Below the pieces are notes generated by a model. It saw nothing but the letters and a program-made list of their open reading frames with translations. It did not search any database and had not been told where the DNA came from. A program made the translations under genes and the position numbers. Positions 15,290 to 25,381 of a stretch of 64,000 nucleotides of DNA are shown piece after piece. Each line of letters starts with the position of its first letter. Within the stretch, counting starts at the first letter, position 1. The stretch is from the NCBI GenBank assembly GCA_043421945.1, contig JBHOGO010000001.1, positions 1 to 64,000 on the forward strand, read 5' to 3'. Origin of the DNA: Thaumasiovibrio sp043421945. Lineage in GTDB: Bacteria > Pseudomonadota > Gammaproteobacteria > Enterobacterales > Vibrionaceae.

Positions 15290-18007
15290 TTAGTCATCAA
15301 TTGAACGAATAATTTCAACGATTTCGAATACTTCGATCTGGTCACCAACGCGAACATCATTGTAGTTCTTAACGCCGATACCACACTCGTAGCCGTTCTT
15401 CACTTCTTGTACGTCATCTTTAAAGCGACGTAGTGACTCTAGCTCACCTTCGTAAATAACCACGTTATCACGTAGAACACGGATAGGGTTATTACGCTTG
15501 ATAGCGCCTTCAGTCACCATACAACCAGCGATAGCACCAAGTTTAGGCGATTTAAACACATCACGCACTTCTGCAAGACCCATAATCTCTTGCTTGAACT
15601 CAGGCGCAAGCATACCGCTCATCGCTTGTTTCACTTCATCGATCAATTGATAGATGATTGAGTAGTAACGTAGGTCTAGGTTCTCAGTCTCTACAGCACG
15701 GCGAGCAGATGCATCAGCACGAACGTTGAAACCAAGTAAGATTGCGTTAGAAGCCGCTGCAAGTACTGCATCAGTCTCAGTGATACCACCCACACCAGAA
15801 CCAACGATGTTCACTTTAACTTCGTCAGTTGATAGCTTACGTAGTGAGTCAGCAATCGCTTCTACAGAACCTTGTACGTCAGCTTTAAGCACAACGTTAA
15901 GTTCAGCAACTTCGCCTTCAGTCATGTTAGAGAACATGTTCTCTAGTTTCGCTTTCTGTTGACGTGCTAGTTTCACGTCACGGAATTTACCTTGACGGTA
16001 AAGCGCTACTTCACGAGCTTTACGCTCATCACGAACAACTGTTGCTTCATCACCAGCAGAAGGAACACCAGACATACCGATGATTTCTACAGGGATTGAC
16101 GGGCCAGCAGTCAATACATCTTGACCAAGCTCATCACGCATTGCACGGACACGACCGTACTCTAGACCACAAAGAACGATATCGCCTTTGTTTAGAGTAC
16201 CTTCTTGTACAAGTACTGTTGCAACTGGACCACGGCCTTTATCTAGACGAGATTCAACAACAACACCTTTAGCCATGCCTTCTTCTACCGCTGTCAGTTC
16301 AAGAACTTCAGACTGAAGAAGAATAGACTCAAGAAGACCATCGATGTTAGTACCTTGCTTAGCAGAGATATGAACGAAGATGTTTTCGCCGCCCCACTCT
16401 TCAGGAATAACGTCGTACTGCGCCAGTTCGTTCTTAACGTTGTCTGGGTTAGCGCCTTCTTTATCGATCTTGTTCACAGCAACAATCAGAGGTACACCGG
16501 CCGCTTTCGCGTGCTGGATAGCCTCAACAGTTTGTGGCATTACACCATCATCTGCAGCAACAACAAGAACAACGATATCTGTTGCTTGAGCACCACGAGC
16601 ACGCATTGCGGTAAACGCGGCGTGTCCAGGAGTATCAAGGAACGTAATCATGCCGTTTTCAGTTTCAACATGGTAAGCACCGATGTGCTGTGTGATACCG
16701 CCAGCTTCACCCGAAGCAACGTGTGCTTTACGGATGTAATCCAGTGTTGAAGTTTTACCGTGGTCAACGTGACCCATGATAGTAACAACAGGAGCACGAG
16801 GTACAACAGCTAGGTCAGCGTCACGGTCAGATAGTACCGCTTCTTCCAGTTCATTCTCTTTACGAAGAACAACTTTATGACCCATTTCCTCTGCAACAAG
16901 AGCTGCAGTTTCTTGGTCGATAACTTGGTTGATGGTTGCCATCGCACCCATCTTCATCATTACTTTGATAACTTCAACGCCCTTAACAGACATCTTGTTA
17001 GCAAGTTCAGCAACAACGATTGTTTCACCGATGACAACATCAGCTTTAGCAACTTGTGCTTGCTTGTTGAAACCATGCTGCATAGAAGATGGCTTAGCAA
17101 TATTTTGCTTTTTGCCACGACCGCCACGTTGGTTACGACCACCGCGGTTGTCATCTTTGTTTGCAGTTTTCTTTTTCTTTTTACGACGACCGCCTTCAAC
17201 TTGGCGATCCGCTTCATCTTCAGCAGCACGAGCGTACTGAGAAGTTGTTGTATGATAATCTGCTTGCTCCGTTGGTGCCTTCTCAGCTTGTGCCCAACGT
17301 TCTTTATTTACTTCTGCCATCTTGCGTGCCTCTTCTAGCTGACGCTGACTCTCTTCTTCGGCTTTACGCTTGGCTTCCTCTTCCTGACGGCGTTTAAGCT
17401 CGTCCGCTTCTTTTTTAGCCTGTTCAGCGACTTTACGAGCTGCGTCCACTTCTGCAGCTTCGCTTGGGGATTGTGCGTTACGTTTGGCGGATTCAGCCTC
17501 ACGCTTTGCGTTCTCTTCTGCTTTACGTTTAGCTTCTGCTTCGCGTTTAGCTACTTCTTCCGCTTCACGCTTCGCTGCTGCTTCCGCTTCACGTTTGGCA
17601 TTATCCTCTGCCTCACGCTTCGCCTCTTCCTCAGCCGCACGTTTCGCTTCTTCTGCTGCAAGCTGTTCAGTTTTAGCCTGTTCAGCGGCGCGTTGTTCTT
17701 CTTCCAACGCACTACGCTTCACATAAGTACGCTTCTTGCGTACTTCTACTTGAACATCTTTCTTGCCGCCAGCACCTGAAACACTCAGGGTACTACGTTT
17801 TTTGCGTTGCAAGGTTAAACGGGTTGGTTCCCCATCCTCTGTTGAACCATGCTCTTTTTTAAGATGAGAAAGCAATGTTTGCTTCTCATCTTGATTAACA
17901 ACGTCTTCAGCGTTCTTGCTGATGCCAGCATCGGATAGTTGTTGAAGCAAACGCTCAACCGGGGTTTTAACCTCTTCGGCAAGCGCCTTAACGGTAACTT
18001 CTGACAT
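15290..18007 (-). CDS. infB: Translation initiation factor IF-2
   Basis: GTPase that brings fMet-tRNA to the 30S subunit and promotes subunit joining. 905 residues: an IF2N domain at the start, a long Lys/Glu/Ala/Arg-rich helical stretch (about 95-260, repeating KREAEE-type units), a second IF2N domain, then the GTPase domain with GHVDHGKT, DTPGH and NKID from about residue 410, and the C-terminal fMet-binding domains. The charged repeats read as long open frames on other strands; those are shadows. It is followed by a terminator-like hairpin and preceded by nusA at 27 bases. Confidence 0.98.
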   Translation of the reverse strand: MSEVTVKALAEEVKTPVERLLQQLSDAGISKNAEDVVNQDEKQTLLSHLKKEHGSTEDGEPTRLTLQRKKRSTLSVSGAGGKKDVQVEVRKKRTYVKRSALEEEQRAAEQAKTEQLAAEEAKRAAEEEAKREAEDNAKREAEAAAKREAEEVAKREAEAKRKAEENAKREAESAKRNAQSPSEAAEVDAARKVAEQAKKEADELKRRQEEEAKRKAEEESQRQLEEARKMAEVNKERWAQAEKAPTEQADYHTTTSQYARAAEDEADRQVEGGRRKKKKKTANKDDNRGGRNQRGGRGKKQNIAKPSSMQHGFNKQAQVAKADVVIGETIVVAELANKMSVKGVEVIKVMMKMGAMATINQVIDQETAALVAEEMGHKVVLRKENELEEAVLSDRDADLAVVPRAPVVTIMGHVDHGKTSTLDYIRKAHVASGEAGGITQHIGAYHVETENGMITFLDTPGHAAFTAMRARGAQATDIVVLVVAADDGVMPQTVEAIQHAKAAGVPLIVAVNKIDKEGANPDNVKNELAQYDVIPEEWGGENIFVHISAKQGTNIDGLLESILLQSEVLELTAVEEGMAKGVVVESRLDKGRGPVATVLVQEGTLNKGDIVLCGLEYGRVRAMRDELGQDVLTAGPSIPVEIIGMSGVPSAGDEATVVRDERKAREVALYRQGKFRDVKLARQQKAKLENMFSNMTEGEVAELNVVLKADVQGSVEAIADSLRKLSTDEVKVNIVGSGVGGITETDAVLAAASNAILLGFNVRADASARRAVETENLDLRYYSIIYQLIDEVKQAMSGMLAPEFKQEIMGLAEVRDVFKSPKLGAIAGCMVTEGAIKRNNPIRVLRDNVVIYEGELESLRRFKDDVQEVKNGYECGIGVKNYNDVRVGDQIEVFEIVEIIRSIDD

Positions 18008-18034
18008 GCTGCTTCTCCCTTGCTGTGTTGTAAT

Positions 18035-19522
18035 TTAGGCTTCGTCTCCGAACCAACAAATATTACGTGCTGCCATGATTAATTCACCCGCGCGCTCTTC
18101 TGTCATACCTTCAATATCAAGCAGTTCATCTGTTCCTTGATCTGCTAGATCTTCAAGAGTTACAACACCTTTAGCGGCAAGTTTAAAGGCTAGTTCACGT
18201 TCCAGACCTTCCAATCCAAGAAGGTCTTCAGCGGGTTCAGAACCCTCTAGAACTTCTTCCTGTGCAAGTGCGATTGTTGTTAACGCTTCTTTTGCACGTG
18301 AACGTAATGCATCGATAGTCTCTTCATCCAGACCGTCAACTTCCATTAGCTCACTCACAGGAACGTAAGCAATCTCTTCCAGAGTGGTAAAGCCTTCTTC
18401 AACCAATACGGTTGCAAATTCTTCATCGATATCTAGGTGTTTAACAAAGCTATCGATTGACTCTTGTGCTTCTTCTTGGTGTTTCTTCTGCAGATCTTCC
18501 ACAGTCATTACATTCAGTTCCCAGCCAGTCAATACTGAGGCTAGGCGAACGTTTTGACCGTTACGGCCGATAGCTTGTGCAAGATTGCCTGATTGAACAG
18601 CAATATCCATGCTGTGGCTGTCTTCATCAACGATGATTGAGTCCACTTCAGCAGGAGCCATTGCATTGATAACGTATTGCGCTGGGTTTTCGTCCCAAAG
18701 CACGATATCAACACGCTCACCGCCTAGCTCACTCGTTACCGCTTGAACACGAGCACCACGCATACCTACACATGCGCCAACTGGGTCGATACGCTTATCG
18801 TTTGTTTTAACCGCGATCTTCGCACGTGAACCTGGATCACGAGCTGCGCCCATCAGTTCGATCATCTCTTCAGCGATCTCTGGCACTTCAATACGGAAGA
18901 GCTCCATGATCATCTCAGATTTTGAACGAGTCATAAACAGCTGGAAACCGCGCGCTTCAGGGCGAACAGAATACAGTAGACCACGAACACGATCGCCTGG
19001 ACGGAAGTTTTCACGAGGTAGTTGATCATCACGCAAGATAACCGCTTCTGCGTTGTTACCTAGGTCGATGATAACCTGATCTCGGTTTACTTTTTTGACA
19101 ACACCGGTAATAAGGTCACCTTCGTTATCAATAAATTGCTCTACAACTTGTGCACGCTCAGCTTCACGTACTTTTTGTACGATAACTTGCTTTGCTGTTT
19201 GCGTTGTAATGCGGTCGAAAGTAACTGAGTCAATTTCGTCTTCTACAAAACCGCCAAGTTCGAGAGTTTCATCGTCGAACTGTGCCGCTTCAAGAGTAAT
19301 CTCTTTTGTTGGGTGCTCTACTTCTTCAACCACCAACCAGCGGCGGAAAGTTTCAAAATTACCCGTTTTACGATCGATTTCAACGCGAACTTCGATCTCT
19401 GCTTCGTACTTTTTCTTAGTTGCAGTTGCTAGTGCAATTTCCAATGCTTCGAAAATACGTTCACGTGGGACGGCTTTCTCGTTGGACACCGCTTCTACGA
19501 CAGCCAAAATTTCTTTGTTCAT
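18035..19522 (-). CDS. nusA: Transcription elongation/termination factor NusA
   Basis: Binds RNA polymerase and nascent RNA, aiding pausing, termination and antitermination. 495 residues, the E. coli length: an N-terminal polymerase-binding domain, S1 (GDLITGVVKKVNRDQVIIDLG), two KH domains (VGACVGMRGARVQAV, AIGRNGQNVRLAS) and two acidic C-terminal repeats (around 365-425 and 440-490). Second gene of the rimP-nusA-infB unit. Confidence 0.98.
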   Translation of the reverse strand: MNKEILAVVEAVSNEKAVPRERIFEALEIALATATKKKYEAEIEVRVEIDRKTGNFETFRRWLVVEEVEHPTKEITLEAAQFDDETLELGGFVEDEIDSVTFDRITTQTAKQVIVQKVREAERAQVVEQFIDNEGDLITGVVKKVNRDQVIIDLGNNAEAVILRDDQLPRENFRPGDRVRGLLYSVRPEARGFQLFMTRSKSEMIMELFRIEVPEIAEEMIELMGAARDPGSRAKIAVKTNDKRIDPVGACVGMRGARVQAVTSELGGERVDIVLWDENPAQYVINAMAPAEVDSIIVDEDSHSMDIAVQSGNLAQAIGRNGQNVRLASVLTGWELNVMTVEDLQKKHQEEAQESIDSFVKHLDIDEEFATVLVEEGFTTLEEIAYVPVSELMEVDGLDEETIDALRSRAKEALTTIALAQEEVLEGSEPAEDLLGLEGLERELAFKLAAKGVVTLEDLADQGTDELLDIEGMTEERAGELIMAARNICWFGDEA

Positions 19523-19542
19523 ATGTAATGCTCCATACAGCC

Positions 19543-19998
19543 CTAGAAGGACGGAACCAAGTTAGCCTTGGAAATGTTACTTAGTGCAAAACTCTCGTCA
19601 TTGCCGTCTACTGTCAAGGTAACTGTTTCACCTTCAACGCGAGCAATGATGCCTTTCCATTTACGACGATTATCCATCGCCATTTTTAGTACTACACTCA
19701 CTTCTTGACCGATAAATCGCTCATAGTGTGCAGCTTTAAATAGTGGTCGTTCAAGTCCAGGAGAGGAAACTTCTAAGTTATAAGCGACGGTAATAGGATC
19801 TTCTACGTCCATAACAGCTGCTACTTGGCGGCTAACTTCCGCACAATCTTCAACTGTAATGCCACCCTCTTGGTCAATGAACAAGCGCAATGTAGAGAAT
19901 TCACCTGCGCGTAAAAATTCAAGTCCAACTAACTCATAACCTAGCGCTTCAACAGGCGCTTCCAACAGCTCGGTTAATTGCCTTTCTAAGCCTGTCAT
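19543..19998 (-). CDS. rimP: Ribosome maturation factor RimP
   Basis: Early 30S assembly factor. 151 residues with the family blocks LGYELVGLEFLRAGE, LRLFIDQEGGITVEDCAEVSRQ and YNLEVSSPGLERPL. First protein gene of the unit. Two terminator-like hairpins lie between it and the initiator tRNA gene upstream, an arrangement known from the E. coli metY-rimP-nusA operon. Confidence 0.96.
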   Translation of the reverse strand: MTGLERQLTELLEAPVEALGYELVGLEFLRAGEFSTLRLFIDQEGGITVEDCAEVSRQVAAVMDVEDPITVAYNLEVSSPGLERPLFKAAHYERFIGQEVSVVLKMAMDNRRKWKGIIARVEGETVTLTVDGNDESFALSNISKANLVPSF

Positions 19999-20015
19999 GG
20001 CTACCCTCCAGAAAC

Positions 20016-20037
20016 AAAAAAAGGGCTATAAAAGCCC
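20016..20037 (-). terminator. Terminator-like hairpin in the rimP leader
   Basis: GGGCT and AGCCC around a short AT loop, with a run of Ts after it on the minus strand; it ends about 18 bases before the rimP start. It probably attenuates read-through from the tRNA gene. Confidence 0.75.
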
Positions 20038-20070
20038 AGTAAAATACCTGAATGGTCTATTTCAGATAAC

Positions 20071-20093
20071 AAAAAACCCCGAATATCGGGGTT
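20071..20093 (-). terminator. Terminator downstream of tRNA-fMet
   Basis: AACCCCG and CGGGGTT flank AATAT, with six Ts after it on the minus strand. It is the first of two tandem terminators between the initiator tRNA gene and rimP. Confidence 0.8.
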
Positions 20094-20301
20094 AATGTTA
20101 CTGGACCCTGATGCCGCTAGGCGACACCACATAAGATAGCGTATTTATTCTTAAACAGCTAACTTACGCGAAAAGGTTGCGGTATTTGCCGCGATAATAT
20201 CTATATAAGGATATGAATATTATCTTTTGTGTCCAAGAAAACGACCTTTCTCAGTCACGCCCAGGTTAACATTAACATCTAAATTAATACTAAATCTGAG
20301 T

Positions 20302-20378
<77 letters not shown>

Positions 20379-20431
20379 TCCGATGGTAAGTTTTACTTAC
20401 CGTCATTTCGCTGATGCAAAATAACTAAATA

Positions 20432-20516
20432 TGGTGCCGAGAGTGGGACTTGAACCCACACACCTTGCGGCACTAGCACCTCATGCTAGCGTGTCTACCA
20501 ATTTCACCATCTCGGC
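20432..20516 (-). tRNA. tRNA-Leu (GAG)
   Basis: 85 bases with encoded CCA, a long variable arm as in class II tRNAs, acceptor GCCGAGA paired with TCTCGGC, and anticodon loop ATGAGGT (anticodon GAG). It lies nine bases after secG and 53 before tRNA-fMet, so it is probably cotranscribed with secG. Confidence 0.97.
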
Positions 20517-20525
20517 ATTGTGTTG

Positions 20526-20852
20526 TTACTGTGGAATATCGCTATTTACCGCTTCTTCCACTGGCGCAACCACTTCTGTGTGAGGTTGAGCTAAATCTTC
20601 CCATCCACTTGTTTGGCCGCTACTTTTAGCAGTCATGTTACCAAGCACAAGGCTGATAACGAAGAAGATAGTGGCAAAGATTGCAGTCATTCGGGTCAAA
20701 AAGTTTCCAGAGCCACCGGCGCCAAATACTGTATTTGAACCACCAGCCCCAAATGAAGCTCCCATATCTGCGCCTTTACCTTGTTGAATCATCACTAGGC
20801 CAATAACACCCAATGCGGCCAACAGGTAAATCACAAGTAGAATTTCGTACAT
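20526..20852 (-). CDS. secG: Preprotein translocase subunit SecG
   Basis: Small partner of SecYE that helps the SecA-driven translocation cycle. 108 residues: two membrane helices (about 2-20 and 53-72) separated by a Gly-rich loop (GADMGASFGAGGSNTVFG), then a polar acidic tail. An isolated gene between glmM and tRNA-Leu, the arrangement seen in E. coli. Confidence 0.96.
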   Translation of the reverse strand: MYEILLVIYLLAALGVIGLVMIQQGKGADMGASFGAGGSNTVFGAGGSGNFLTRMTAIFATIFFVISLVLGNMTAKSSGQTSGWEDLAQPHTEVVAPVEEAVNSDIPQ

Positions 20853-21037
20853 GTTTCCACCTATGTTCCAAATTGTTGAGCCAGCAGGATTGAATCGCAG
20901 CTAGCGAAGCTCACCAAGGAGCGGACTGAATACTAACGAAACCCTACCTCACTGACAAGTGCTTTTTTCAATAAAATGGCGAGTTCTGAGTTAGTTGCAG
21001 GATTTATGAGCAAAAACCATCCCAAAACAGCGAAATT

Positions 21038-21059
21038 GCCCCTGATTTTCATCAGGGGC
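21038..21059 (-). terminator. glmM terminator
   Basis: GCCCCTGAT and ATCAGGGGC flank TTTC, immediately after the glmM stop; the downstream T-run is weak (AATTTC), so termination may be partial. Confidence 0.6.
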
Positions 21060-21066
21060 TAAAAAC

Positions 21067-22404
21067 TTAGCAGCTTGCTTTCACCGCTTCGGCAATATCC
21101 AGCGCTGATTGCTGTACTAAATCAGCATCTTCACCTTCAACCATCACGCGAATCAACGGCTCAGTGCCCGATTTACGCAATAAAACACGCCCTGTATCTG
21201 CGAGCTTTTCTTCAACTGCTGCTTTTGCTGCGATAACAGCATCAGATTCCAGTGGATTGCCTTCACCTTTAAAGCGAACATTTTCGAGTACTTGCGGGAA
21301 TAGCGTCATACCATCACTGAGAGATTTTAAGCTCTGCTTACTACCAACGATAGATGCAATCACCTGCAAACCAGCCACAATACCATCGCCTGTTGGAATC
21401 TTATTGAGCAGGATAACATGCCCTGAGTTCTCAGCACCGATGTTCCAGCCATGCTCTTTTAGTTTTTCCATCACATAGCGGTCGCCAACAGCAGCACGAA
21501 CAAAAGGGATACCAAGGTTTTTAAGCCCTACTTCCATGCCTAGGTTAGTCATCAATGTGCCGACAACACCACCTTTTAGTTCGCCACGGCGAAGTGCATC
21601 ACGGGCAATAATAAATGCAATCTGATCCCCGTCGACTTTATTGCCTTCTTCATCCACCATGATGACGCGGTCGCCGTCACCGTCTAACGCGATACCAAAG
21701 TGAGCCTTTTCCTCAACAACTTTCGCCTGTAAAGCTCTTACGTCGGTAGCACCCACTTGGTCGTTAATATTGGTGCCATTTGGTGAACACCCAATCGTAA
21801 TAACCTCTGCACCAAGTTCTTTAAAGACATTAGGAGCAATGTGGTAAGTCGCGCCATGCGCACAGTCCACAACAATGCGATAACCTGCAAGCGAGAGCTC
21901 TGTTGGAAAGGTACTCTTACAAAATTCAATATATCGACCAGCGGCATCTGCGATACGGGTCGCTTTACCTAGCTCAGCAGAATCAACACAAGTGATATCT
22001 TTCTCAAGCTCGGCTTCGATTTCTAGCTCAACTTCATCCGGTAACTTAGTCCCTTCTGACGAAAAGAACTTAATGCCGTTGTCATAATATGGGTTGTGTG
22101 ATGCTGAAATCACAATGCCCGCTTCCGCTCTGAAGGTTTGCGTCAAATACGCAATAGCGGGAGTTGGCATAGGACCTGTAAAGGCCGCTTGTAATCCCGC
22201 CGCAGCTAAACCGGCCTCAAGGGCTGATTCCAGCATATAACCTGAAATACGAGTATCTTTACCAATGAGTACTTTCTTCGTCCCTTTTTTTGCGAGTACT
22301 CGCCCTGCAGCCCACCCAAGCTTCAATGCGAAATCGGGGGTTACTGGATACTCACCTACCTTCCCACGGATACCATCCGTGCCAAAGTACTTACGTTCAG
22401 CCAT
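21067..22404 (-). CDS. glmM: Phosphoglucosamine mutase
   Basis: Converts glucosamine 6-phosphate to glucosamine 1-phosphate for UDP-GlcNAc synthesis (peptidoglycan and LPS). The start at 22404 (MAERKYFGTDGIRGKVG, 445 residues, as in E. coli) is chosen because AGGAG sits eight bases upstream; the open frame continues 33 bases further without need. Phosphoserine loop VISASHNPYYDNG, metal loop DGDGDR and the sugar-binding ENSGH are all present. It follows folP by 25 bases. Confidence 0.97.
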   Translation of the reverse strand: MAERKYFGTDGIRGKVGEYPVTPDFALKLGWAAGRVLAKKGTKKVLIGKDTRISGYMLESALEAGLAAAGLQAAFTGPMPTPAIAYLTQTFRAEAGIVISASHNPYYDNGIKFFSSEGTKLPDEVELEIEAELEKDITCVDSAELGKATRIADAAGRYIEFCKSTFPTELSLAGYRIVVDCAHGATYHIAPNVFKELGAEVITIGCSPNGTNINDQVGATDVRALQAKVVEEKAHFGIALDGDGDRVIMVDEEGNKVDGDQIAFIIARDALRRGELKGGVVGTLMTNLGMEVGLKNLGIPFVRAAVGDRYVMEKLKEHGWNIGAENSGHVILLNKIPTGDGIVAGLQVIASIVGSKQSLKSLSDGMTLFPQVLENVRFKGEGNPLESDAVIAAKAAVEEKLADTGRVLLRKSGTEPLIRVMVEGEDADLVQQSALDIAEAVKASC

Positions 22405-22429
22405 TCTATTAGCTCCTAGCTCGTTATTT

Positions 22430-23263
22430 TTAGCCAACCTGATCCAAGGTCATCTGACAGATTTTCATGACCTCTAGGGTCTCTGGAACATCATGAACAC
22501 GGATAATTTGCGCCCCTTTCATTGCTGCTATTGCAGCACAGGCTAAACTTCCCGTTAAACTGTCGGCTGGTTCTTTATTAAGTAATTTCGAAATCATAGA
22601 TTTTCGAGACATACCGATCAACAGGGGTAGCTCGAATTGATGGAATTTTTCTAAATTCGCCAACAATTGGTAGTTATGCTCCAACGTCTTTCCAAAGCCA
22701 AAACCAGGGTCGAGCAGTAACTTATCTCGTTTAATCCCATGCTGTTGACAGGCTTCAATACGTTCTTGCAGAAAATGATTCACATCTTGAAAGAGATCAT
22801 CATATTGCGGTGCTTGCTGCATGGTTCTCGGCTGGCCTTGCATATGCATAAGGCAGACAGGAACCTGAGCCTCTGCAGCAGCTTGTAGTGCACCAGGCTC
22901 TCTGAGCGCTCGCACGTCGTTGATCAGATCTGCGCCTGCATTCACTCCCTCTGACATCACGTCAGCTTTACTTGTATCGAGAGAGATCCAACAGTCAAAA
23001 CGAGATCTTATCGCTTCAATAACTGGAATAACACGCTGTAGCTCTTCATCACGACTGACCTCTGGCGCACCAGGGCGTGTCGATTCGCCACCAATATCAA
23101 TAAAGCTCACACCTGCCGTCACCATCGCTTCAACGTGCTTTAGTGCTTCGTTAAGTTGGTTATACCTGCCGCCATCAGAAAAAGAGTCTGGCGTGACATT
23201 GACAATACCCATGGTATGAATTCGGGAGAGATCGATCGTTTTCTGCTTGGAAGATAAAATCAT
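22430..23263 (-). CDS. folP: Dihydropteroate synthase
   Basis: Condenses 6-hydroxymethyl-dihydropterin diphosphate with p-aminobenzoate in folate synthesis; the sulfonamide target. 277 residues with MGIVNVTPDSFSDGG, DIGGESTRPG and DPGFGFGK. It sits between ftsH and glmM as in E. coli, but a terminator separates it from ftsH. Confidence 0.97.
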   Translation of the reverse strand: MILSSKQKTIDLSRIHTMGIVNVTPDSFSDGGRYNQLNEALKHVEAMVTAGVSFIDIGGESTRPGAPEVSRDEELQRVIPVIEAIRSRFDCWISLDTSKADVMSEGVNAGADLINDVRALREPGALQAAAEAQVPVCLMHMQGQPRTMQQAPQYDDLFQDVNHFLQERIEACQQHGIKRDKLLLDPGFGFGKTLEHNYQLLANLEKFHQFELPLLIGMSRKSMISKLLNKEPADSLTGSLACAAIAAMKGAQIIRVHDVPETLEVMKICQMTLDQVG

Positions 23264-23314
23264 AAAATCAAGGTAAGTAGGTTAGCGGTTATAATTTTCA
23301 CGATGATTCAAAAC

Positions 23315-23345
23315 AAAAAAACCCCGCATACACGGGGCTTTTGTT
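23315..23345 (-). terminator. ftsH terminator
   Basis: CCCCG and CGGGG around a short CATACA loop (23322-23337) followed on the minus strand by seven Ts. It lies 20 bases past the ftsH stop. Confidence 0.85.
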
Positions 23346-23357
23346 TAGCAAATACAA

Positions 23358-25331
23358 TTAAGCACTTGGCTTGTCATTGTCAGCTGGCGTCTCTGGGTCT
23401 ACAGACTGAGATTGAGCTGTTGCTTGCTCATCAGATGGTGCACTGTTGTCACTATCACCTGAAGGCTTGCTATTTGAAGCAGGAGGTGGTGTTGGTGTAT
23501 CGTCTTTATCACCCCAACCTTTTGGTGCGCGAATTTCACTCTTACGCTCCATCAAGTCATCAATTTGCCCTGCATCTATGGTTTCATATTTCATCAGTGC
23601 ATCTTTCATTGCATGCATGATATCCATATTCTCTTCCAAGATTTTTCTTGCGCGAGCATAATTAAGGTCAATCAGAGTACGTACTTCGCTATCAATCAGT
23701 CGAGCTGTATCATCAGACATATGCTTGGTCTGCGTTACACTGCGCCCTAAGAAGACTTCACCTTCTTCTTCTGCATAGAGTAATGGACCCAACTTATCAG
23801 AGAAGCCCCACTGAGTAACCATCTTACGCGCAATATCGGTTGCACGTTCGATGTCATTAGAGGCACCCGTTGATACGTTATCGCTGCCGTAAATAAGCTC
23901 TTCTGCTAGACGACCGCCATACAAGCTTGAAATCATAGACTCCAAATGCTGGCGTGACATGCTGACACGATCTTGCTCAGGCAAATACATCGTCACACCC
24001 AGTGCACGTCCGCGAGGGATAATCGACACTTTGTATACAGGATCATGCTCTGGCACTAGACGGCCAACAATTGCATGTCCAGCTTCGTGATATGCGGTTG
24101 ATTCTTTGGTTTCTTCAGACATCACCATCGATTTACGCTCTGCGCCCATCATGATCTTGTCTTTAGCAAGTTCAAACTCAACCATCGATACCACACGCTT
24201 ATTACCACGTGCTGCAAATAGTGCTGCTTCGTTCACAAGGTTCGCTAAGTCTGCACCAGAGAAGCCTGGTGTACCACGAGCGATCAATGATGCTTCAACA
24301 TCACTGTCTAATGGTACTTTGCGCATGTGAACTTTAAGGATTTGCTCACGACCCCGAACATCAGGTAGGCCAACAACGACCTGACGGTCAAAACGGCCTG
24401 GACGAAGAAGTGCTGGATCGAGAACATCTGGACGGTTAGTCGCGGCAATAACGATAATACCTTCATTGCCTTCAAAGCCATCCATTTCAACTAGCATCTG
24501 GTTTAGTGTTTGTTCACGCTCATCGTGACCACCACCAACACCAGCACCACGCTGACGACCGACCGCATCGATTTCATCAATGAAGATAATACAAGGTGCG
24601 GCTTTTTTCGCTTGCTCGAACATGTCACGCACACGAGATGCACCGACACCCACAAACATTTCAACGAAATCAGAACCGGAGATAGTAAAGAACGGAACTT
24701 TAGCTTCACCCGCAATCGCTTTAGCAAGTAATGTTTTACCTGTACCTGGAGGACCCACCATCAAAACACCGGTAGGAATTTTACCACCGAGCTTTTGGAA
24801 ACGACTTGCGTCGCGTAGGTAATCTACCAGCTCTTTAACGTCTTCTTTTGCTTCGTCACAACCCGCTACATCAGCAAACGTGGTCTTGATCTGCTCTTCA
24901 CTCATCATACGTGCTTTCGATTTACCGAACGACATGGCACCTTTGCCACCACCGCCCTGCATCTGACGCATAAAGAAGATCCATACCCCGATCAATAGGA
25001 GCATTGGGAACCAAGAGATAAAGATACTCGCCAGCATGCTCTGCTGCTCTGGTGGTGTACCAACAACTTTTACGTTGTTAACCAGCAGATCATCAATTAG
25101 CTTCTGGTCGTTGAGGACAGGCAAGTAAGTCACATAGCGCGTGCTATCACGTTTGTATACCGTGATTTCGCGATCATTGAATCGTGCTTCCCTTATCTGA
25201 CCCTGACCGATCTCATTTACGAATGTCGTGTAGTCGACTTGACGACCTGAACTATCACCCGGACCAAAACTGTTGAAAACAGACATTAGTACGACAGCGA
25301 TAACTAGCCACAAAATCAAGTTTTTTGCCAT
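23358..25331 (-). CDS. ftsH: ATP-dependent zinc metalloprotease FtsH
   Basis: Membrane-anchored AAA+ protease that degrades LpxC, sigma-32 and unassembled membrane proteins. Two membrane helices (about 4-20 and 101-121) flank a periplasmic domain; Walker A is GPPGTGKT (193-200) and the zinc site HEAGH (415-419). The acidic, Pro/Ser-rich tail (last ~50 residues) is longer than the E. coli tail. I take the ATG at 25331 (MAKNLILWLV, 657 residues); a TTG nine bases upstream, giving MSDMAKN, is an alternative also debated in E. coli. It normally forms an operon with rlmE, which is broken here. Confidence 0.97.
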   Translation of the reverse strand: MAKNLILWLVIAVVLMSVFNSFGPGDSSGRQVDYTTFVNEIGQGQIREARFNDREITVYKRDSTRYVTYLPVLNDQKLIDDLLVNNVKVVGTPPEQQSMLASIFISWFPMLLLIGVWIFFMRQMQGGGGKGAMSFGKSKARMMSEEQIKTTFADVAGCDEAKEDVKELVDYLRDASRFQKLGGKIPTGVLMVGPPGTGKTLLAKAIAGEAKVPFFTISGSDFVEMFVGVGASRVRDMFEQAKKAAPCIIFIDEIDAVGRQRGAGVGGGHDEREQTLNQMLVEMDGFEGNEGIIVIAATNRPDVLDPALLRPGRFDRQVVVGLPDVRGREQILKVHMRKVPLDSDVEASLIARGTPGFSGADLANLVNEAALFAARGNKRVVSMVEFELAKDKIMMGAERKSMVMSEETKESTAYHEAGHAIVGRLVPEHDPVYKVSIIPRGRALGVTMYLPEQDRVSMSRQHLESMISSLYGGRLAEELIYGSDNVSTGASNDIERATDIARKMVTQWGFSDKLGPLLYAEEEGEVFLGRSVTQTKHMSDDTARLIDSEVRTLIDLNYARARKILEENMDIMHAMKDALMKYETIDAGQIDDLMERKSEIRAPKGWGDKDDTPTPPPASNSKPSGDSDNSAPSDEQATAQSQSVDPETPADNDKPSA

Positions 25332-25381
25332 GTCACTCAAGGTGTTAACCTCGCATTATTCGAATAGATGATTGTAGAGTA

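Noticed and set aside
17484..17726. Ser/Ala/Arg repeat protein on the + strand as a tandem-repeat gene
   Set aside because: The repetition comes from the KREAE-type repeats of IF-2 read backwards.
16355..17779. Several open frames on the + strand opposite infB (Ser/Phe/Cys-rich)
   Set aside because: They are mirror readings of infB codons, including the Lys/Glu/Ala repeats, and have no ribosome sites.
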